A stretch of DNA of 57,765 nt from an uncultured Pelagibacteraceae bacterium (GTDB taxonomy: Bacteria > Pseudomonadota > Alphaproteobacteria > Pelagibacterales > Pelagibacteraceae), in NCBI GenBank assembly GCA_902619595.1, contig CACNFE010000007.1, positions 1 to 57,765 of the forward strand, written 5' to 3'. Under the pieces are notes generated by a model. It was not told the origin of the DNA, did not search any database, and saw nothing but the letters and a program-made list of their open reading frames with translations. Shown in pieces: positions 27,075-36,931 of the stretch; the stretch's first letter is position 1, and every line of letters begins with the position of its first letter. The translations under genes and the position numbers were made by a program.

Positions 27075-28406
27075 TTACTTATCCAAAAAGGTTTTTGATG
27101 AGTCATCCATTGCAGTTGCCCACGGAGTATGGTGTATCGGAGCAACAGATCCTGTAACAGGAGATGAAAAAGATTTATTTCTATAAGTAGATATGTCCTC
27201 AACTTTATGATGTTCCCACTCTTTAAAATGCTTTCTTATTAATTCAAAATCAATTTTTGGATAGTCAGACATTTTATAAAGTTCTTTGGTATATTCTGTT
27301 TGAAAGTCAATCATTTGATCAGGATTCTCTAATTTTTCTTCCATAGCTACCCATTTGTTAATATCTTTTTCAATTTCATTATCACTAGGGATTTTAATTT
27401 TATTCAAAATTACATCTCTTGCGTACCATGCTTGGCAATCGAACATGTTAAATGTATGAAACTGATCCTGCATTCCTAAATACATAAGCTTATGATTATC
27501 TTGCCATACAACACCCTTGTATAATTTTGGTGGATAAAGCCTATTTCTAGTTTTTAGTTGTAAACTCTCATCCAAGAAAGGAAAATGATGTAAATAACCA
27601 GTACATAAAATCACAACATCTGTCTCTTGTTCAGTACCATCTTTAAAAAATGCTTTCTTACCTTCAAGTCTATCTAGATAATGGACCTCTTTCATTCCTT
27701 TGGGCCATTTAAATCCCATAGGATTATGTCTATATCCGATAGTTACACTTTTAGCTCCATACTTATTACATTGAAGCGCAATATCCTCTGCTGAATAACT
27801 GCTCCCAAGAACAACTATATTTTTACCTCTAAACTCTTCCGCATCTCTAAAATCATGAGAGTGCATAATTCTTCCAGGAAAAGAACTCATTCCTTTATAC
27901 TCAGGAATAAAAGGTACAGAAAAATGCCCTGTTGAAACCACAACATAATCAAAGTTATCTTTTAAAATCTTATTGTTAACTTTGTCTTGGTAGCTTAGCT
28001 CAAATTTATCGTTTTTATAAATTGTATTAATAACTCTTGTATTAAATTTAATTTTTTTTCTTAGATTACCTTTACTTACTCTTGCAACAATATAATCATA
28101 TAAAACTTCTCTTGGAGGAAAAGAAGGTATTGGTTTACCAAAATGTTCATCAAAAGAATAATCTGCAAATTCCAAACACTCTTTTGGACCATTAGACCAA
28201 AGATACCTATACATACTATTGTGAACAGGATCTCCAAATTGATCTGATCCAGTTCTCCAGCTATAATTCCATAAACCACCCCAGTCTTCTTGTTTTTCAA
28301 AACAAACAATTTCTGGTATTTTTTCTCCATTCTTCTCAGCCGACTCAAAAGCTCTCAGCATTGACAGACCACAAGGTCCAGCTCCAATTATTGCAACTTT
28401 AGTCAT
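27075..28406 (-). CDS. tmm: Trimethylamine monooxygenase Tmm (flavin-containing monooxygenase)
   Basis: A 443-residue FMO that oxidises TMA to TMAO with NADPH and O2. FAD motif GAGPCGLSML (residues 8-17), the FMO fingerprint FPGRIMHSHDFRD, and the NADPH motif VVLGSSYSAEDIAL are all present. The gene lies tail to tail with tmoV and head to head with the gpsA-adh-gsh operon. In SAR11 this protein opens the TMA pathway. A GAGG ribosome site precedes the ATG. Length and context make this confident. Confidence 0.93.
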   Translation of the reverse strand: MTKVAIIGAGPCGLSMLRAFESAEKNGEKIPEIVCFEKQEDWGGLWNYSWRTGSDQFGDPVHNSMYRYLWSNGPKECLEFADYSFDEHFGKPIPSFPPREVLYDYIVARVSKGNLRKKIKFNTRVINTIYKNDKFELSYQDKVNNKILKDNFDYVVVSTGHFSVPFIPEYKGMSSFPGRIMHSHDFRDAEEFRGKNIVVLGSSYSAEDIALQCNKYGAKSVTIGYRHNPMGFKWPKGMKEVHYLDRLEGKKAFFKDGTEQETDVVILCTGYLHHFPFLDESLQLKTRNRLYPPKLYKGVVWQDNHKLMYLGMQDQFHTFNMFDCQAWYARDVILNKIKIPSDNEIEKDINKWVAMEEKLENPDQMIDFQTEYTKELYKMSDYPKIDFELIRKHFKEWEHHKVEDISTYRNKSFSSPVTGSVAPIHHTPWATAMDDSSKTFLDK

Positions 28407-28563
28407 TAGATAACCTCTTAAAAATATAAACTTATTTTACTAACAAAATCCTTAAATTTAAAATAAAATAGTTACTTATTACGTGAATAATTCATTATCA
28501 AATTTTTCTCGTATGTGTTGTATTTGTCATAAAATTTTATAAGTTTTTAATGTTTAAATTGTT

Positions 28564-29523
28564 ATGAAAAAAATTTTAATAATCGGTGGAGGCGCAATGG
28601 GTTCAGCCTTTTCAATCCCGTGTCTAGACAATAATAACAATGTAACAATCACAGAACCACATAGTAAATTATTTATTAAAAAACTTTCTTCAAGAGATAA
28701 ATTTCACCCAAGTTTAAAAATAAATCTTCCAAAAAAACTAAAATATAGGCAATTCTCAGAAAATTTACTTAAAGAAAATTTTGACTTAATTGTAATTGCT
28801 TTAAGTCTTTCCGGAATAGATTTTATTGGACAGGAATTAAAAAAATTAAAAATAAAAACTCCAATTTTAGTTCTTACCAAAGGTCTTAAATATGAAAAGA
28901 AAAATAAAAGAATCCTTACAATCTCTGAGCAACTTAATAGAAATTCTGGAAGAATGAATATTTCGGTTTTAAAAGGGCCATGTCTTGCAAAGGAGCTTGC
29001 TAGAAAAAATCAAACAAGTGTAATTATCGCAAATAAAAATATTAAAGTAGCTAAATGGATTGGTAAGCAAATATCAACTAAATATTATTTAATTGAATAT
29101 TCGAAAGATATAATTGGAATTGAGGTATGTTCAGCAATTAAAAATATATATTCTATGATAATTGGATCTGGACAAAGCTTAAATACATCTTCCAGTTTAT
29201 TCCATCGGTCATTGCTTGAGATGAAATATCTTACAAAATATTTTAGAGGAAAAGAAAGTACAACCCTAGGTCTTGCCGGTGTTGGTGATCTTTATGTAAG
29301 TGCTGCAGGAGGTAGAAACAGTAAAATGGGAAGTTATCTAGGTAAGGGTTATACTTTTAAAACTGCAAAGAAAAAATTTATGCCAAATGACACTGTAGAA
29401 GGTGAACAATTAGTTAGAGAAATTGCACCATTTGTATTAAAAAAAATAAATAAAAAGAAAATTCCTTTAATGATCAATTTTATTAATGCAATATTAAAAA
29501 ATAAAAAAATTAATATAAATTGA
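28564..29523 (+). CDS. gpsA: NAD(P)H-dependent glycerol-3-phosphate dehydrogenase-like (GpsA family)
   Basis: A 319-residue Rossmann protein: N-terminal IIGGGAMGSAFSI, then the GpsA-type blocks VLKGPCLAKELA, GIEVCSAIKNIYSMIIG and LGLAGVGDLYVSAAGGRNSKMG. GpsA makes glycerol-3-phosphate for phospholipids. Some blocks deviate (CLAKELARK where GPSFAxE is usual), and the gene heads an operon with an alcohol dehydrogenase and glutathione genes, so another 3-phosphate substrate is possible. It is divergent from tmm, with a 157-bp gap holding both promoters. Confidence 0.8.
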   Translation: MKKILIIGGGAMGSAFSIPCLDNNNNVTITEPHSKLFIKKLSSRDKFHPSLKINLPKKLKYRQFSENLLKENFDLIVIALSLSGIDFIGQELKKLKIKTPILVLTKGLKYEKKNKRILTISEQLNRNSGRMNISVLKGPCLAKELARKNQTSVIIANKNIKVAKWIGKQISTKYYLIEYSKDIIGIEVCSAIKNIYSMIIGSGQSLNTSSSLFHRSLLEMKYLTKYFRGKESTTLGLAGVGDLYVSAAGGRNSKMGSYLGKGYTFKTAKKKFMPNDTVEGEQLVREIAPFVLKKINKKKIPLMINFINAILKNKKININ

Positions 29524-29535
29524 TACAATTAAAAT

Positions 29536-30696
29536 ATGAAATCTAATTGGAATTACCCAACAACTGTCTGGGTTGGGAATAATAGAATAATTGAAATTAA
29601 TTCAGCATGCAAAAATCTTAAAATTAAAAAGCCATTGTTTGTTACAGATAAAGATCTAATAGGTTTAGATTTTGTAAAAAATATAATCAAAATTATTGAA
29701 AAAGAATTCAAAAAATTGAACATTTTTTCCAATTTTTCTGGCAACCCTAATGGCGAGAACGTAGACGAAGGTGTTAAAGAATTTAAAAAAAATAATTGTG
29801 ATGGTGTAATAGCGTTTGGTGGGGGAAGTGGATTGGATGTTGGAAAAGCAATAGCGTTTATGTCTGGTCAAACAAGACCAATTTGGGATTTTGAGGATAT
29901 AGGTGATTATTGGAAAAGAGCAAACAACGATAATATCGCACCTATAATAGCTGTACCTACAACAGCGGGCACAGGCTCAGAAACTGGAAGGGCATCAGCA
30001 ATTATTAATAATGAAACTGGGGTAAAAAAAATAATTTTCCATCCTAAATTTTTACCATCGATTGTAATTTTAGACCCAGTTTTAACTTTGGACCTTTCTC
30101 CCAGATTAACTGCTGCAACAGGAATGGATGCTTTAGCCCATAACTTAGAGGCTTTTTGTGCTCCAGGATTTCATCCAATGGCGGATGGTATAGCGATAGA
30201 AGGTATAAGATTGACAAAAAAATCTTTAATGACTGCTGTTAGAGATGGAAAAAATTTAGAAGCAAGGTCAGACATGTTGGCAGCAGCAAGCATGGGATCT
30301 ACTGCGTTTCAAAAAGGTCTTGGTGCAATTCACTCACTAAGCCATCCAGTAAATGCAAAATTTAACTTACATCATGGATTATCTAATGCAATTTTTATGC
30401 CTTATGTACTTAGTTATAATAAAAAATTTATAGAAAAAAGAATAGTATCTATTTGTGATTTCCTTGGTTTAAAAAAAGATTTTAAAAGTTTTTTGGATTG
30501 GATTTTGGAACTAAGAAAAGAGTTAAATATCCCGCATGCTTTATCAGAAGTTATCAGCGAAGATAAATTTGATTTAGAAATGTTATCAAAAATGGCTCTT
30601 GAAGATCCATCAACTGCGACAAATCCTAGATTGTTAAATTTAGAGGATATGAAAAAATTATATGACCAAAGTATGAAAGGTAATTTATTTTCATGA
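29536..30696 (+). CDS. Iron-containing alcohol dehydrogenase
   Basis: A 386-residue group III metal-dependent alcohol dehydrogenase. NAD-binding GGGSGLDVGKAIA, then PTTAGTGSETGRAS, and the metal-site segments MDALAHNLEAFCAP and HSLSHPVNAKFNLHHGLSNA are visible. In SAR11 such an enzyme has been linked to oxidation of methanol and other small alcohols. Substrate here is not known; formaldehyde/methanol chemistry fits the C1 neighbours. Its last 4 bp overlap the next gene as ATGA. Confidence 0.9.
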   Translation: MKSNWNYPTTVWVGNNRIIEINSACKNLKIKKPLFVTDKDLIGLDFVKNIIKIIEKEFKKLNIFSNFSGNPNGENVDEGVKEFKKNNCDGVIAFGGGSGLDVGKAIAFMSGQTRPIWDFEDIGDYWKRANNDNIAPIIAVPTTAGTGSETGRASAIINNETGVKKIIFHPKFLPSIVILDPVLTLDLSPRLTAATGMDALAHNLEAFCAPGFHPMADGIAIEGIRLTKKSLMTAVRDGKNLEARSDMLAAASMGSTAFQKGLGAIHSLSHPVNAKFNLHHGLSNAIFMPYVLSYNKKFIEKRIVSICDFLGLKKDFKSFLDWILELRKELNIPHALSEVISEDKFDLEMLSKMALEDPSTATNPRLLNLEDMKKLYDQSMKGNLFS

Positions 30697-31481
30697 AAAA
30701 AATACTAATAGTCGAGGGAAATCTTAAAGAAGAAAATCAGCAATTTACTAATGCAGGTATTCAAACACACACAGAAAGTTTAAAAGATAGTATTGCATAT
30801 TTCACCAAAAATTTAGAAATTGATGTAGCAAATCCATCATCAGATCCTAAAGTTTTTGAAAATATTAAAAACCTTGAGGAGTACGATGGTCTTATTTGGG
30901 GCGGTAGTAGCTTAAATATTTATAATGACACAATTGAAATTCGTAGACAAATTGAATTTATGAAAGAGTCCCAAAAAAAAATAAAAAAAATTCTTGCAAT
31001 ATGTTGGGGTATGCAAGTTGCCGTTACAGCCGCAGGTGGAGAAGTAAGGAAATGTCAAAAAGGATCACATAGGGGAATTGCACATCAAATACAAATAAAT
31101 GAAAATGGTTTAAAACATCCTCTTTATAAAAATAAAAAAAATAATTTTAACACTCCTGCATTTAATTTTGATGAAGTTTCAAAAGTTCCAGATAACGCTA
31201 TACTTTTATCATCAAATAAAATTAATAAAGTGCAAGGATTAAATTTTAAAATTAATGAGTGTGATATTTGGGGCATACAATATCATCCAGAGATATCATA
31301 CGATAAAATGATAAGATTGATCCATTTTAGAACTGAAAGATTAATCGAAAAGAAGGCTTTTGAAGATCAAAAAGAAATAGATAATCATGTTCAAATGATA
31401 GAGCAAGAAAATCAAATATCAAATAAGGATTTAAGAATGATCGAATTAAGAAATTGGATAGGTTATTTAAATGAAAATTAA
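30693..31481 (+). CDS. Class I glutamine amidotransferase-like protein
   Basis: A 262-residue class I amidotransferase-fold protein with the nucleophile elbow AICWGMQV (about residues 102-109) and the catalytic His-Glu pair in YHPEIS. It has no synthetase domain, so it acts alone or with a partner. The ATG overlaps adh by 4 bp and the gene overlaps gshA by 11 bp. Being translationally coupled to gshA/gshB suggests action on gamma-glutamyl bonds, as the plant gamma-glutamyl peptidase GGP1 of this class does; that is inference. Confidence 0.75.
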   Translation: MKKILIVEGNLKEENQQFTNAGIQTHTESLKDSIAYFTKNLEIDVANPSSDPKVFENIKNLEEYDGLIWGGSSLNIYNDTIEIRRQIEFMKESQKKIKKILAICWGMQVAVTAAGGEVRKCQKGSHRGIAHQIQINENGLKHPLYKNKKNNFNTPAFNFDEVSKVPDNAILLSSNKINKVQGLNFKINECDIWGIQYHPEISYDKMIRLIHFRTERLIEKKAFEDQKEIDNHVQMIEQENQISNKDLRMIELRNWIGYLNEN

Positions 31482-32712
31482 ATCTAAACAACAAATAATA
31501 GATCATTTTATTTCAGGTAATAAACCAGATCAATTTATTGGTGTCGAGAATGAAAAATTTCTATTTAAAAAAAAAAGTAATGAAAGGGCAGATTACCCCG
31601 ATTTGTTAAAAATTTTCAATTTTTTTACTTCAAAATTTAATTGGGAACCTATTAAAGAAGATGAAAATATTATTGGTTTAAAAAAAAATGGAAAAATGAT
31701 TACCCTGGAACCAGGAAATCAAATAGAATTATCTGGTAGTCAATTATCTAATATTCATGAAGTCTGTTCAGAGTCATATGAATTTCAAGAAAAATTAAAT
31801 TTAGCATGTGAAAAATTTGATTTAAAAACTTTATCAGTAGGTTTCGACCCATTTTCGAGTATTGATAAAATTCCAAATAATCCAAAAAAAAGATATAGAG
31901 TGATGACAAAAGAGATGCCAAAAAATGGTTCTCTAAGCTTAGAAATGATGTACCAAACAGCTGGTACCCAGATAAATATTGACTACAAAAATGAAGAAGA
32001 TTTTAAAAAAAAATTTAAAGTTGCATCTTGTCTTACACCAATAAGCATCGCATTATTTTCAAATTCAGCAATCAAAGAAAACAAATTCAGTGGTTATTTA
32101 TCTTATCGTTCGAAAGTTTGGCAAAACACCTCTAGAGCTGGATTGCCAGAAATTTTTCTTGAAGAAATGTCTTATGAAAAATATGCAGATTTTGTTTTAA
32201 ATTATCCACTATTATTTTATCAAAAAAATAATGAATATTTATTTCCAGATGGTAAAACATATTCCGATTTAATAAAACAAAATGAAGCTGACAAAAGTAA
32301 TCTTGAATTACATCTATCTACAATTTTTACTGAAGTAAGATTAAAAAGCTACATAGAAATAAGATCCTTGGATGCATGCGAATGGGACTGTCATTGTGCT
32401 GGTCCAGCATTTTTAATAGGACTTCTTTATGGAAATTTAAATGAAACATATGAGATTATAAGTAAATGGAAAAAAAAGGACATTTTAGATGCATATTTTA
32501 ATAGTCCATCAAAAGGTTTTGGTACAGAAATAGATGGGAAAAGTATTTTAGATTGGGCGGATATTTTTTTAAAATTATCAAAAGAGGGATTAAAATTTAG
32601 AAATCAATTAAACTCAAAAAAGAATAGTGAAGAAATTTATCTTAAAAATATTAATAGCATGATCACTAAAAAAAGTACAAAAGCTGAAGATTCACTTAAA
32701 AATATAAATTAA
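31471..32712 (+). CDS. gshA: Glutamate-cysteine ligase (plant/alphaproteobacterial GCS2 type)
   Basis: A 413-residue ATP-dependent ligase for the first step of glutathione synthesis. Family blocks: GVENEKFLF, TLEPGNQIELSGSQL, SVGFDPFSS, MMYQTAGTQINIDY, YIEIRSLDACEWD. This matches the alphaproteobacterial/plant GCS type, slightly shorter than the usual 450. It is directly followed by gshB with a 1-bp TAATG overlap, giving a two-step glutathione module. Confidence 0.87.
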   Translation: MKIKSKQQIIDHFISGNKPDQFIGVENEKFLFKKKSNERADYPDLLKIFNFFTSKFNWEPIKEDENIIGLKKNGKMITLEPGNQIELSGSQLSNIHEVCSESYEFQEKLNLACEKFDLKTLSVGFDPFSSIDKIPNNPKKRYRVMTKEMPKNGSLSLEMMYQTAGTQINIDYKNEEDFKKKFKVASCLTPISIALFSNSAIKENKFSGYLSYRSKVWQNTSRAGLPEIFLEEMSYEKYADFVLNYPLLFYQKNNEYLFPDGKTYSDLIKQNEADKSNLELHLSTIFTEVRLKSYIEIRSLDACEWDCHCAGPAFLIGLLYGNLNETYEIISKWKKKDILDAYFNSPSKGFGTEIDGKSILDWADIFLKLSKEGLKFRNQLNSKKNSEEIYLKNINSMITKKSTKAEDSLKNIN

Positions 32713-33638
32713 TGAAAAAAATTATAGCTATACAATCTAACAACCTAAAAACAATTAATCCCTTAACAGATACGTCTTTACAATTAGCAATTGAGGCTCA
32801 AAAAAGAGGTTTTAAAGTATTTTGGTATGAAGCTGATAATTTAAGTATAACAAATTCTAAACTCCAAGCCCAAGGACATCTAGTATATTTTTTTGAGGGT
32901 AAGAAAAATTTTTATAAAATAAATAAAAAAATCAAATTTAATATTTCAAAAGCTGCTTTTACTTTAATTAGGCAAAATCCACCATTTGATATGAATTATA
33001 TTAATTCTACATATTTTTTGGACAATATTGATCAAAAAAAAGTTATTAATAATCCATCTGCAATAAGAAATGTGTCTGAAAAATTTTACTCATCACGATT
33101 TTTAAGATTTATGCCTCCAACTATTTTTTCAAATAGTATTAATGACATACACAAACATTACAAAAAATATAAGAAAATTGTAATAAAACCTTTAGATGGT
33201 TACGCAGGGAAAAATGTCCTTTTTTTAACAAAAAAATTTTCAAAATCAAAAGTATCGTTGTTTATTAAAAAATATAATTATTTGATGGTCCAAAAATATT
33301 TAAATAAAGTAAAATTTGGAGATAAAAGAGTATTTATAATTAAGGGTAAAGTAAAAGGTGCAATTAAAAGAGTTCCAAGAGCTGGATCTAACTTATCAAA
33401 TATCTCACAAGGTGGAACAGCATTTAAAACTGGCTTAAATAAAAAAGAATTAAAAATTTCATCATTAATCGGCGAAAGTTTGTTAAAAGATAAAATTTAT
33501 TTTGCAGGAATAGATTTAATTGATGGTTACCTCATTGGAGATATAAATGTTACATCTCCAACTGGATTACCTCAGTTTAAAGAACTTACAGGAAAAAATT
33601 TAGCAAAAGATTTTTGGGATGGTTTAGGTTTAAAATAA
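32712..33638 (+). CDS. gshB: Glutathione synthetase
   Basis: A 308-residue ATP-grasp enzyme joining glycine to gamma-glutamylcysteine. Recognisable parts are the central [38 protein letters not shown] and the C-terminal [12 protein letters not shown]. Start overlaps the gshA stop (TAATG). The 3' end overlaps the end of convergent fhs by 9 bp. Good family match and consistent with gshA next to it. Confidence 0.9.
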   Translation: MKKIIAIQSNNLKTINPLTDTSLQLAIEAQKRGFKVFWYEADNLSITNSKLQAQGHLVYFFEGKKNFYKINKKIKFNISKAAFTLIRQNPPFDMNYINSTYFLDNIDQKKVINNPSAIRNVSEKFYSSRFLRFMPPTIFSNSINDIHKHYKKYKKIVIKPLDGYAGKNVLFLTKKFSKSKVSLFIKKYNYLMVQKYLNKVKFGDKRVFIIKGKVKGAIKRVPRAGSNLSNISQGGTAFKTGLNKKELKISSLIGESLLKDKIYFAGIDLIDGYLIGDINVTSPTGLPQFKELTGKNLAKDFWDGLGLK

Positions 33639-35315
33639 TCCTTCTATCTCACCTTTTTTATTTAGCTTTATAGAATCTGCAGCTGGAACTTTTGGAAGTC
33701 CGGGCATTGTCATTATTTCTCCACATACAATGACTACAAATTCAGCCCCAGAGGATAGTCTTACTTCTCTAACAGGAAGCACATGATCTGAAGGAGCACC
33801 TTTAAGACTAGGATCGGTTGAAAAACTATATTGTGTTTTTGCAATACAAACAGGTAAATTACCAAATCCTTTTTCTTCAAAATCTTTTAATTGTTGTCTG
33901 ATTTTAGTATCCGCAACTACTTCGCTTGCACGATAAATTTCAACTGCTATTTTTTCAATTTTTTTAAATAAAGTTAATTTATCCTCATATAAATAATTAA
34001 AATTATTTTTTTCATTTTCACATATATTCACAACAGTTTGCGCAAGTTCTTTTGTACCATTTCCTCCATCTGCCCAATGAGTACACATCGAGGCTTTTAC
34101 ATCCAACTTTTTACAAAAATCTAACAATGCTTTTGACTCATTTTCTGTATCTAAAATAAACTTATTTATAGCAACAGTTACTGGTAATCCAAATTTCCTT
34201 ACATTATTTATGTGTCTTTCTAAATTTACTAAACCTTTTTTAACAGCATCGACATTTTCTTTTTTCAAATCTACTTTCTCTACACCTCCATGCATTTTCA
34301 AAGCCCTAATAGTTGCAACTATGACAACACAATCAGGTTTTAATCCTGATTTTCTACATTTAATATCCAAAAACTTTTCAGCACCTAGATCTGCACCAAA
34401 ACCTGCTTCAGTCACAACATAATCAGCTAATTTAAGACCTGCTTTTGTGGCTATTACGGAGTTACATCCATGAGCAATATTTGCAAATGGTCCACCATGA
34501 ATAATTGCAGGATTATTTTCTAAAGTTTGTGTAATATTTGGTTTGATTGCATCTTTTAATAAAACTGTCATAGGACCTTGTGCTTTTAGGTCTTTTGCGT
34601 AAATAGGTTTCTTTTCTCTTGTGTACGCAATAGTTATATTACCAATTCTTTTTTCTAAATCTTCAAGATTGTTTGCCAAGCAAAAGATTGCCATTATTTC
34701 TGAAGCTACAGTAATATCAAAGCCATCTTGTCTTGGATAACCATTAGCAACACCCCCAAGATTAATATTTATTGATCTAAGGGATCTATCATTCATATCT
34801 ATAACTCTTTTCCAAGCAACTCTTCTAACATCTATGTTTAATTTATTTCCCCAATAAATGTGATTATCAATTAATGCTGACAATAAATTGTGAGCAGACG
34901 TTATGGCATGAAAATCTCCAGTGAAATGTAAATTGATTTGTTCCATTGGCACAACTTGCGCATAACCACCACCTGCAGCCCCACCTTTCATTCCAAATGA
35001 TGGTCCTAGACTGGGTTCTCTTAAACACACTATAGATTTTTTTCCAATTTTATTTAGTCCATCATTAAGTCCAACTGATGTTGTGGTCTTACCTTCTCCT
35101 GCTGGAGTAGGAGTAATTGCAGTTACTAATACTAGCTTACTATTTTTATTATCTTTAATACTATCTAGATACTCCAGGTTGATTTTTGCTATATGAGGAC
35201 CCATTGGACTGAAAGCCTCAATTTTATTTGGAACGTTAATTTTTGCTAAAATATCTTGAATAGGCTGCATTTTGGCACTTCTTGCTATCTCAATGTCAGA
35301 CTTGACTGCGCCCAT
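33630..35315 (-). CDS. fhs: Formate-tetrahydrofolate ligase
   Basis: A 561-residue ATP-dependent ligase that interconverts formate and 10-formyl-tetrahydrofolate. The P-loop [16 protein letters not shown] (about residues 66-81) and [24 protein letters not shown] are diagnostic. In SAR11 it links methyl-group oxidation to formate. The gene is preceded by a clean AGGAG ribosome site and is divergent from soxB across 90 bp. Its 3' end overlaps gshB by 9 bp. Confidence 0.96.
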   Translation of the reverse strand: MGAVKSDIEIARSAKMQPIQDILAKINVPNKIEAFSPMGPHIAKINLEYLDSIKDNKNSKLVLVTAITPTPAGEGKTTTSVGLNDGLNKIGKKSIVCLREPSLGPSFGMKGGAAGGGYAQVVPMEQINLHFTGDFHAITSAHNLLSALIDNHIYWGNKLNIDVRRVAWKRVIDMNDRSLRSININLGGVANGYPRQDGFDITVASEIMAIFCLANNLEDLEKRIGNITIAYTREKKPIYAKDLKAQGPMTVLLKDAIKPNITQTLENNPAIIHGGPFANIAHGCNSVIATKAGLKLADYVVTEAGFGADLGAEKFLDIKCRKSGLKPDCVVIVATIRALKMHGGVEKVDLKKENVDAVKKGLVNLERHINNVRKFGLPVTVAINKFILDTENESKALLDFCKKLDVKASMCTHWADGGNGTKELAQTVVNICENEKNNFNYLYEDKLTLFKKIEKIAVEIYRASEVVADTKIRQQLKDFEEKGFGNLPVCIAKTQYSFSTDPSLKGAPSDHVLPVREVRLSSGAEFVVIVCGEIMTMPGLPKVPAADSIKLNKKGEIEGLF

Positions 35316-35405
35316 TTTGTCTCCTTTAGAACTTTATATTACGCTCGAGATTTCTATACTTTATTATTTAATTTTGAAAGAAATAAATTAAGTGTATTAT
35401 TAATT

Positions 35406-36662
35406 ATGCAAAAGTATTCAGTATTTAACCTCATAAAGAACGCATTCTCTAGTCATGAAAACTGGGAAGTTGCCTGGAAAGACCCAACTCCAAAAAAAAG
35501 TTATGACGTTATTATTATTGGAGGCGGAGGACATGGGCTCGCTACCGCATATTATCTAGCTAAAGAACATAATATTACAAATGTTGCTATTATTGAAAAA
35601 GGCTGGATAGGGGGAGGTAACGTTGGAAGAAATACTACGATTATAAGATCCAATTTTATGCACGATGCCAATGGAAGATTTAACGAATTTTCTATGGATC
35701 TATGGAGAAATATGAGTCAAGAACTGAACTTCAATGTAATGTTCTCTCCAAGAGGAATTATTAACCTTGCGCATTCTGATGCTCAAATGAATGCTTACGC
35801 AAGAAGAGGAAACTCAATGAGATTAAACGGTATCGATGCAGTTTTATTAAATAGGAAACAAGTAAAAAAACTAATTCCTATGGCAGATTTTTCTGAAGAT
35901 GTAAGATTTCCAATATTTGGTGGATTGATGCAGCCCAGCGCTGGAACAGCTAGGCACGACGCAGTTGCTTGGGGTTATGCAAGACAAGCAGATTCAATGG
36001 GTGTTGATATAATTCAGAATTGCGAAGTAATTGGATTTGATGTGATTGGTGGAAAAATAAAAGGAGTAAGAACTTCAAAAGGTGATATTAAGGCAAACAA
36101 AATAGGACTATGTGTTGCTGGCAGTACATCAATTCTCGCTGAAAAATTAAATATGACACTTCCAATTGAGACACATCTTTTACAAGCATGTGTATCTGAG
36201 CCTATTAAACCTCTCTTGGATCATGTAGTTACATTTGGTGCAGGACATTTTTATTGCAGTCAGTCAGATAAAGGCGAAATGGTTATGGGAGGTGACCTGG
36301 ACGGTTATAATAGTTATGCTCAAAGAGGAAACTTGCCAACTTTACAACATGTATTAACTGAAGGAATAGCAATGTTCCCATTTTTAAGTAAATTAAAAAT
36401 GTTGAGGACATGGGGTGGTATAATGGATATGTCAATGGATGGCTCACCAATAATTGATAAAACACATATTGAAGGATTATATTTAAACTGTGGTTGGTGT
36501 TATGGTGGTTTTAAATCAACTCCCGCATCCGGTTGGACGTTTGCACATACTATTGCACAAGACAAAGTACATAAATTAAATGCAGATTATAGTTTAAATA
36601 GATTTAGCAAGGGATATTTATTAGACGAGAAAGGTCTTGGAACAAAAACTTGGATATCTTAA
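35406..36662 (+). CDS. soxB: Sarcosine oxidase / N-methylglutamate dehydrogenase beta subunit (SoxB/MgdA type)
   Basis: A 418-residue FAD subunit: VIIIGGGGHGLATAYYLAKEHN near residues 33-54, NVGRNTTIIRSNF, and GWCYGGFKSTPASGW near the C-terminus, all typical of heterotetrameric sarcosine oxidase beta. The frame is open 150 bp further upstream, but the ATG at 35406 gives the normal N-terminus and avoids running into fhs. It begins a tight soxBDAG operon. Homology alone does not decide between sarcosine oxidase and N-methylglutamate dehydrogenase (MgdABCD). Confidence 0.88.
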   Translation: MQKYSVFNLIKNAFSSHENWEVAWKDPTPKKSYDVIIIGGGGHGLATAYYLAKEHNITNVAIIEKGWIGGGNVGRNTTIIRSNFMHDANGRFNEFSMDLWRNMSQELNFNVMFSPRGIINLAHSDAQMNAYARRGNSMRLNGIDAVLLNRKQVKKLIPMADFSEDVRFPIFGGLMQPSAGTARHDAVAWGYARQADSMGVDIIQNCEVIGFDVIGGKIKGVRTSKGDIKANKIGLCVAGSTSILAEKLNMTLPIETHLLQACVSEPIKPLLDHVVTFGAGHFYCSQSDKGEMVMGGDLDGYNSYAQRGNLPTLQHVLTEGIAMFPFLSKLKMLRTWGGIMDMSMDGSPIIDKTHIEGLYLNCGWCYGGFKSTPASGWTFAHTIAQDKVHKLNADYSLNRFSKGYLLDEKGLGTKTWIS

Positions 36663-36929
36663 ATGCTATTTATAAAATGCCCATATTGTGGAATAAGATC
36701 TCAAAATGAATTCGCTTATGGTGGTGATGCTACAGTAAAAAGGCCAGAACTTAACAAGGAAATTTCTGATAAAGAATGGGATGATTTTGTTTACAATAGA
36801 AAAAGTCCTAGAGGAAAACATTTAGAGTTTTGGCATCACATCTCAGGTTGTAGACAATGGTTTAAAGTTCATAGAGATACAGCTACTCATGAAATATTTA
36901 AAACTTTAAAACCTCACGAAGAGCTTTGA
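36663..36929 (+). CDS. soxD: Sarcosine oxidase-type delta subunit (SoxD)
   Basis: An 88-residue zinc protein with CPYCG near the N-terminus (residues 6-10) and a His-His-x-x-x-Cys segment (WHHISGCRQW) that together fit the Zn site of the delta subunit. It sits between soxB and soxA without a gap. The size and motif are diagnostic for the heterotetrameric enzyme. Confidence 0.92.
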   Translation: MLFIKCPYCGIRSQNEFAYGGDATVKRPELNKEISDKEWDDFVYNRKSPRGKHLEFWHHISGCRQWFKVHRDTATHEIFKTLKPHEEL

Positions 36930-36931
36930 TA

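Noticed and set aside
35256-35405. N-terminal extension of soxB by 50 residues
   Set aside because: It would run antisense into the fhs start; the extension looks unlike SoxB, while the ATG at 35406 gives a normal N-terminus.
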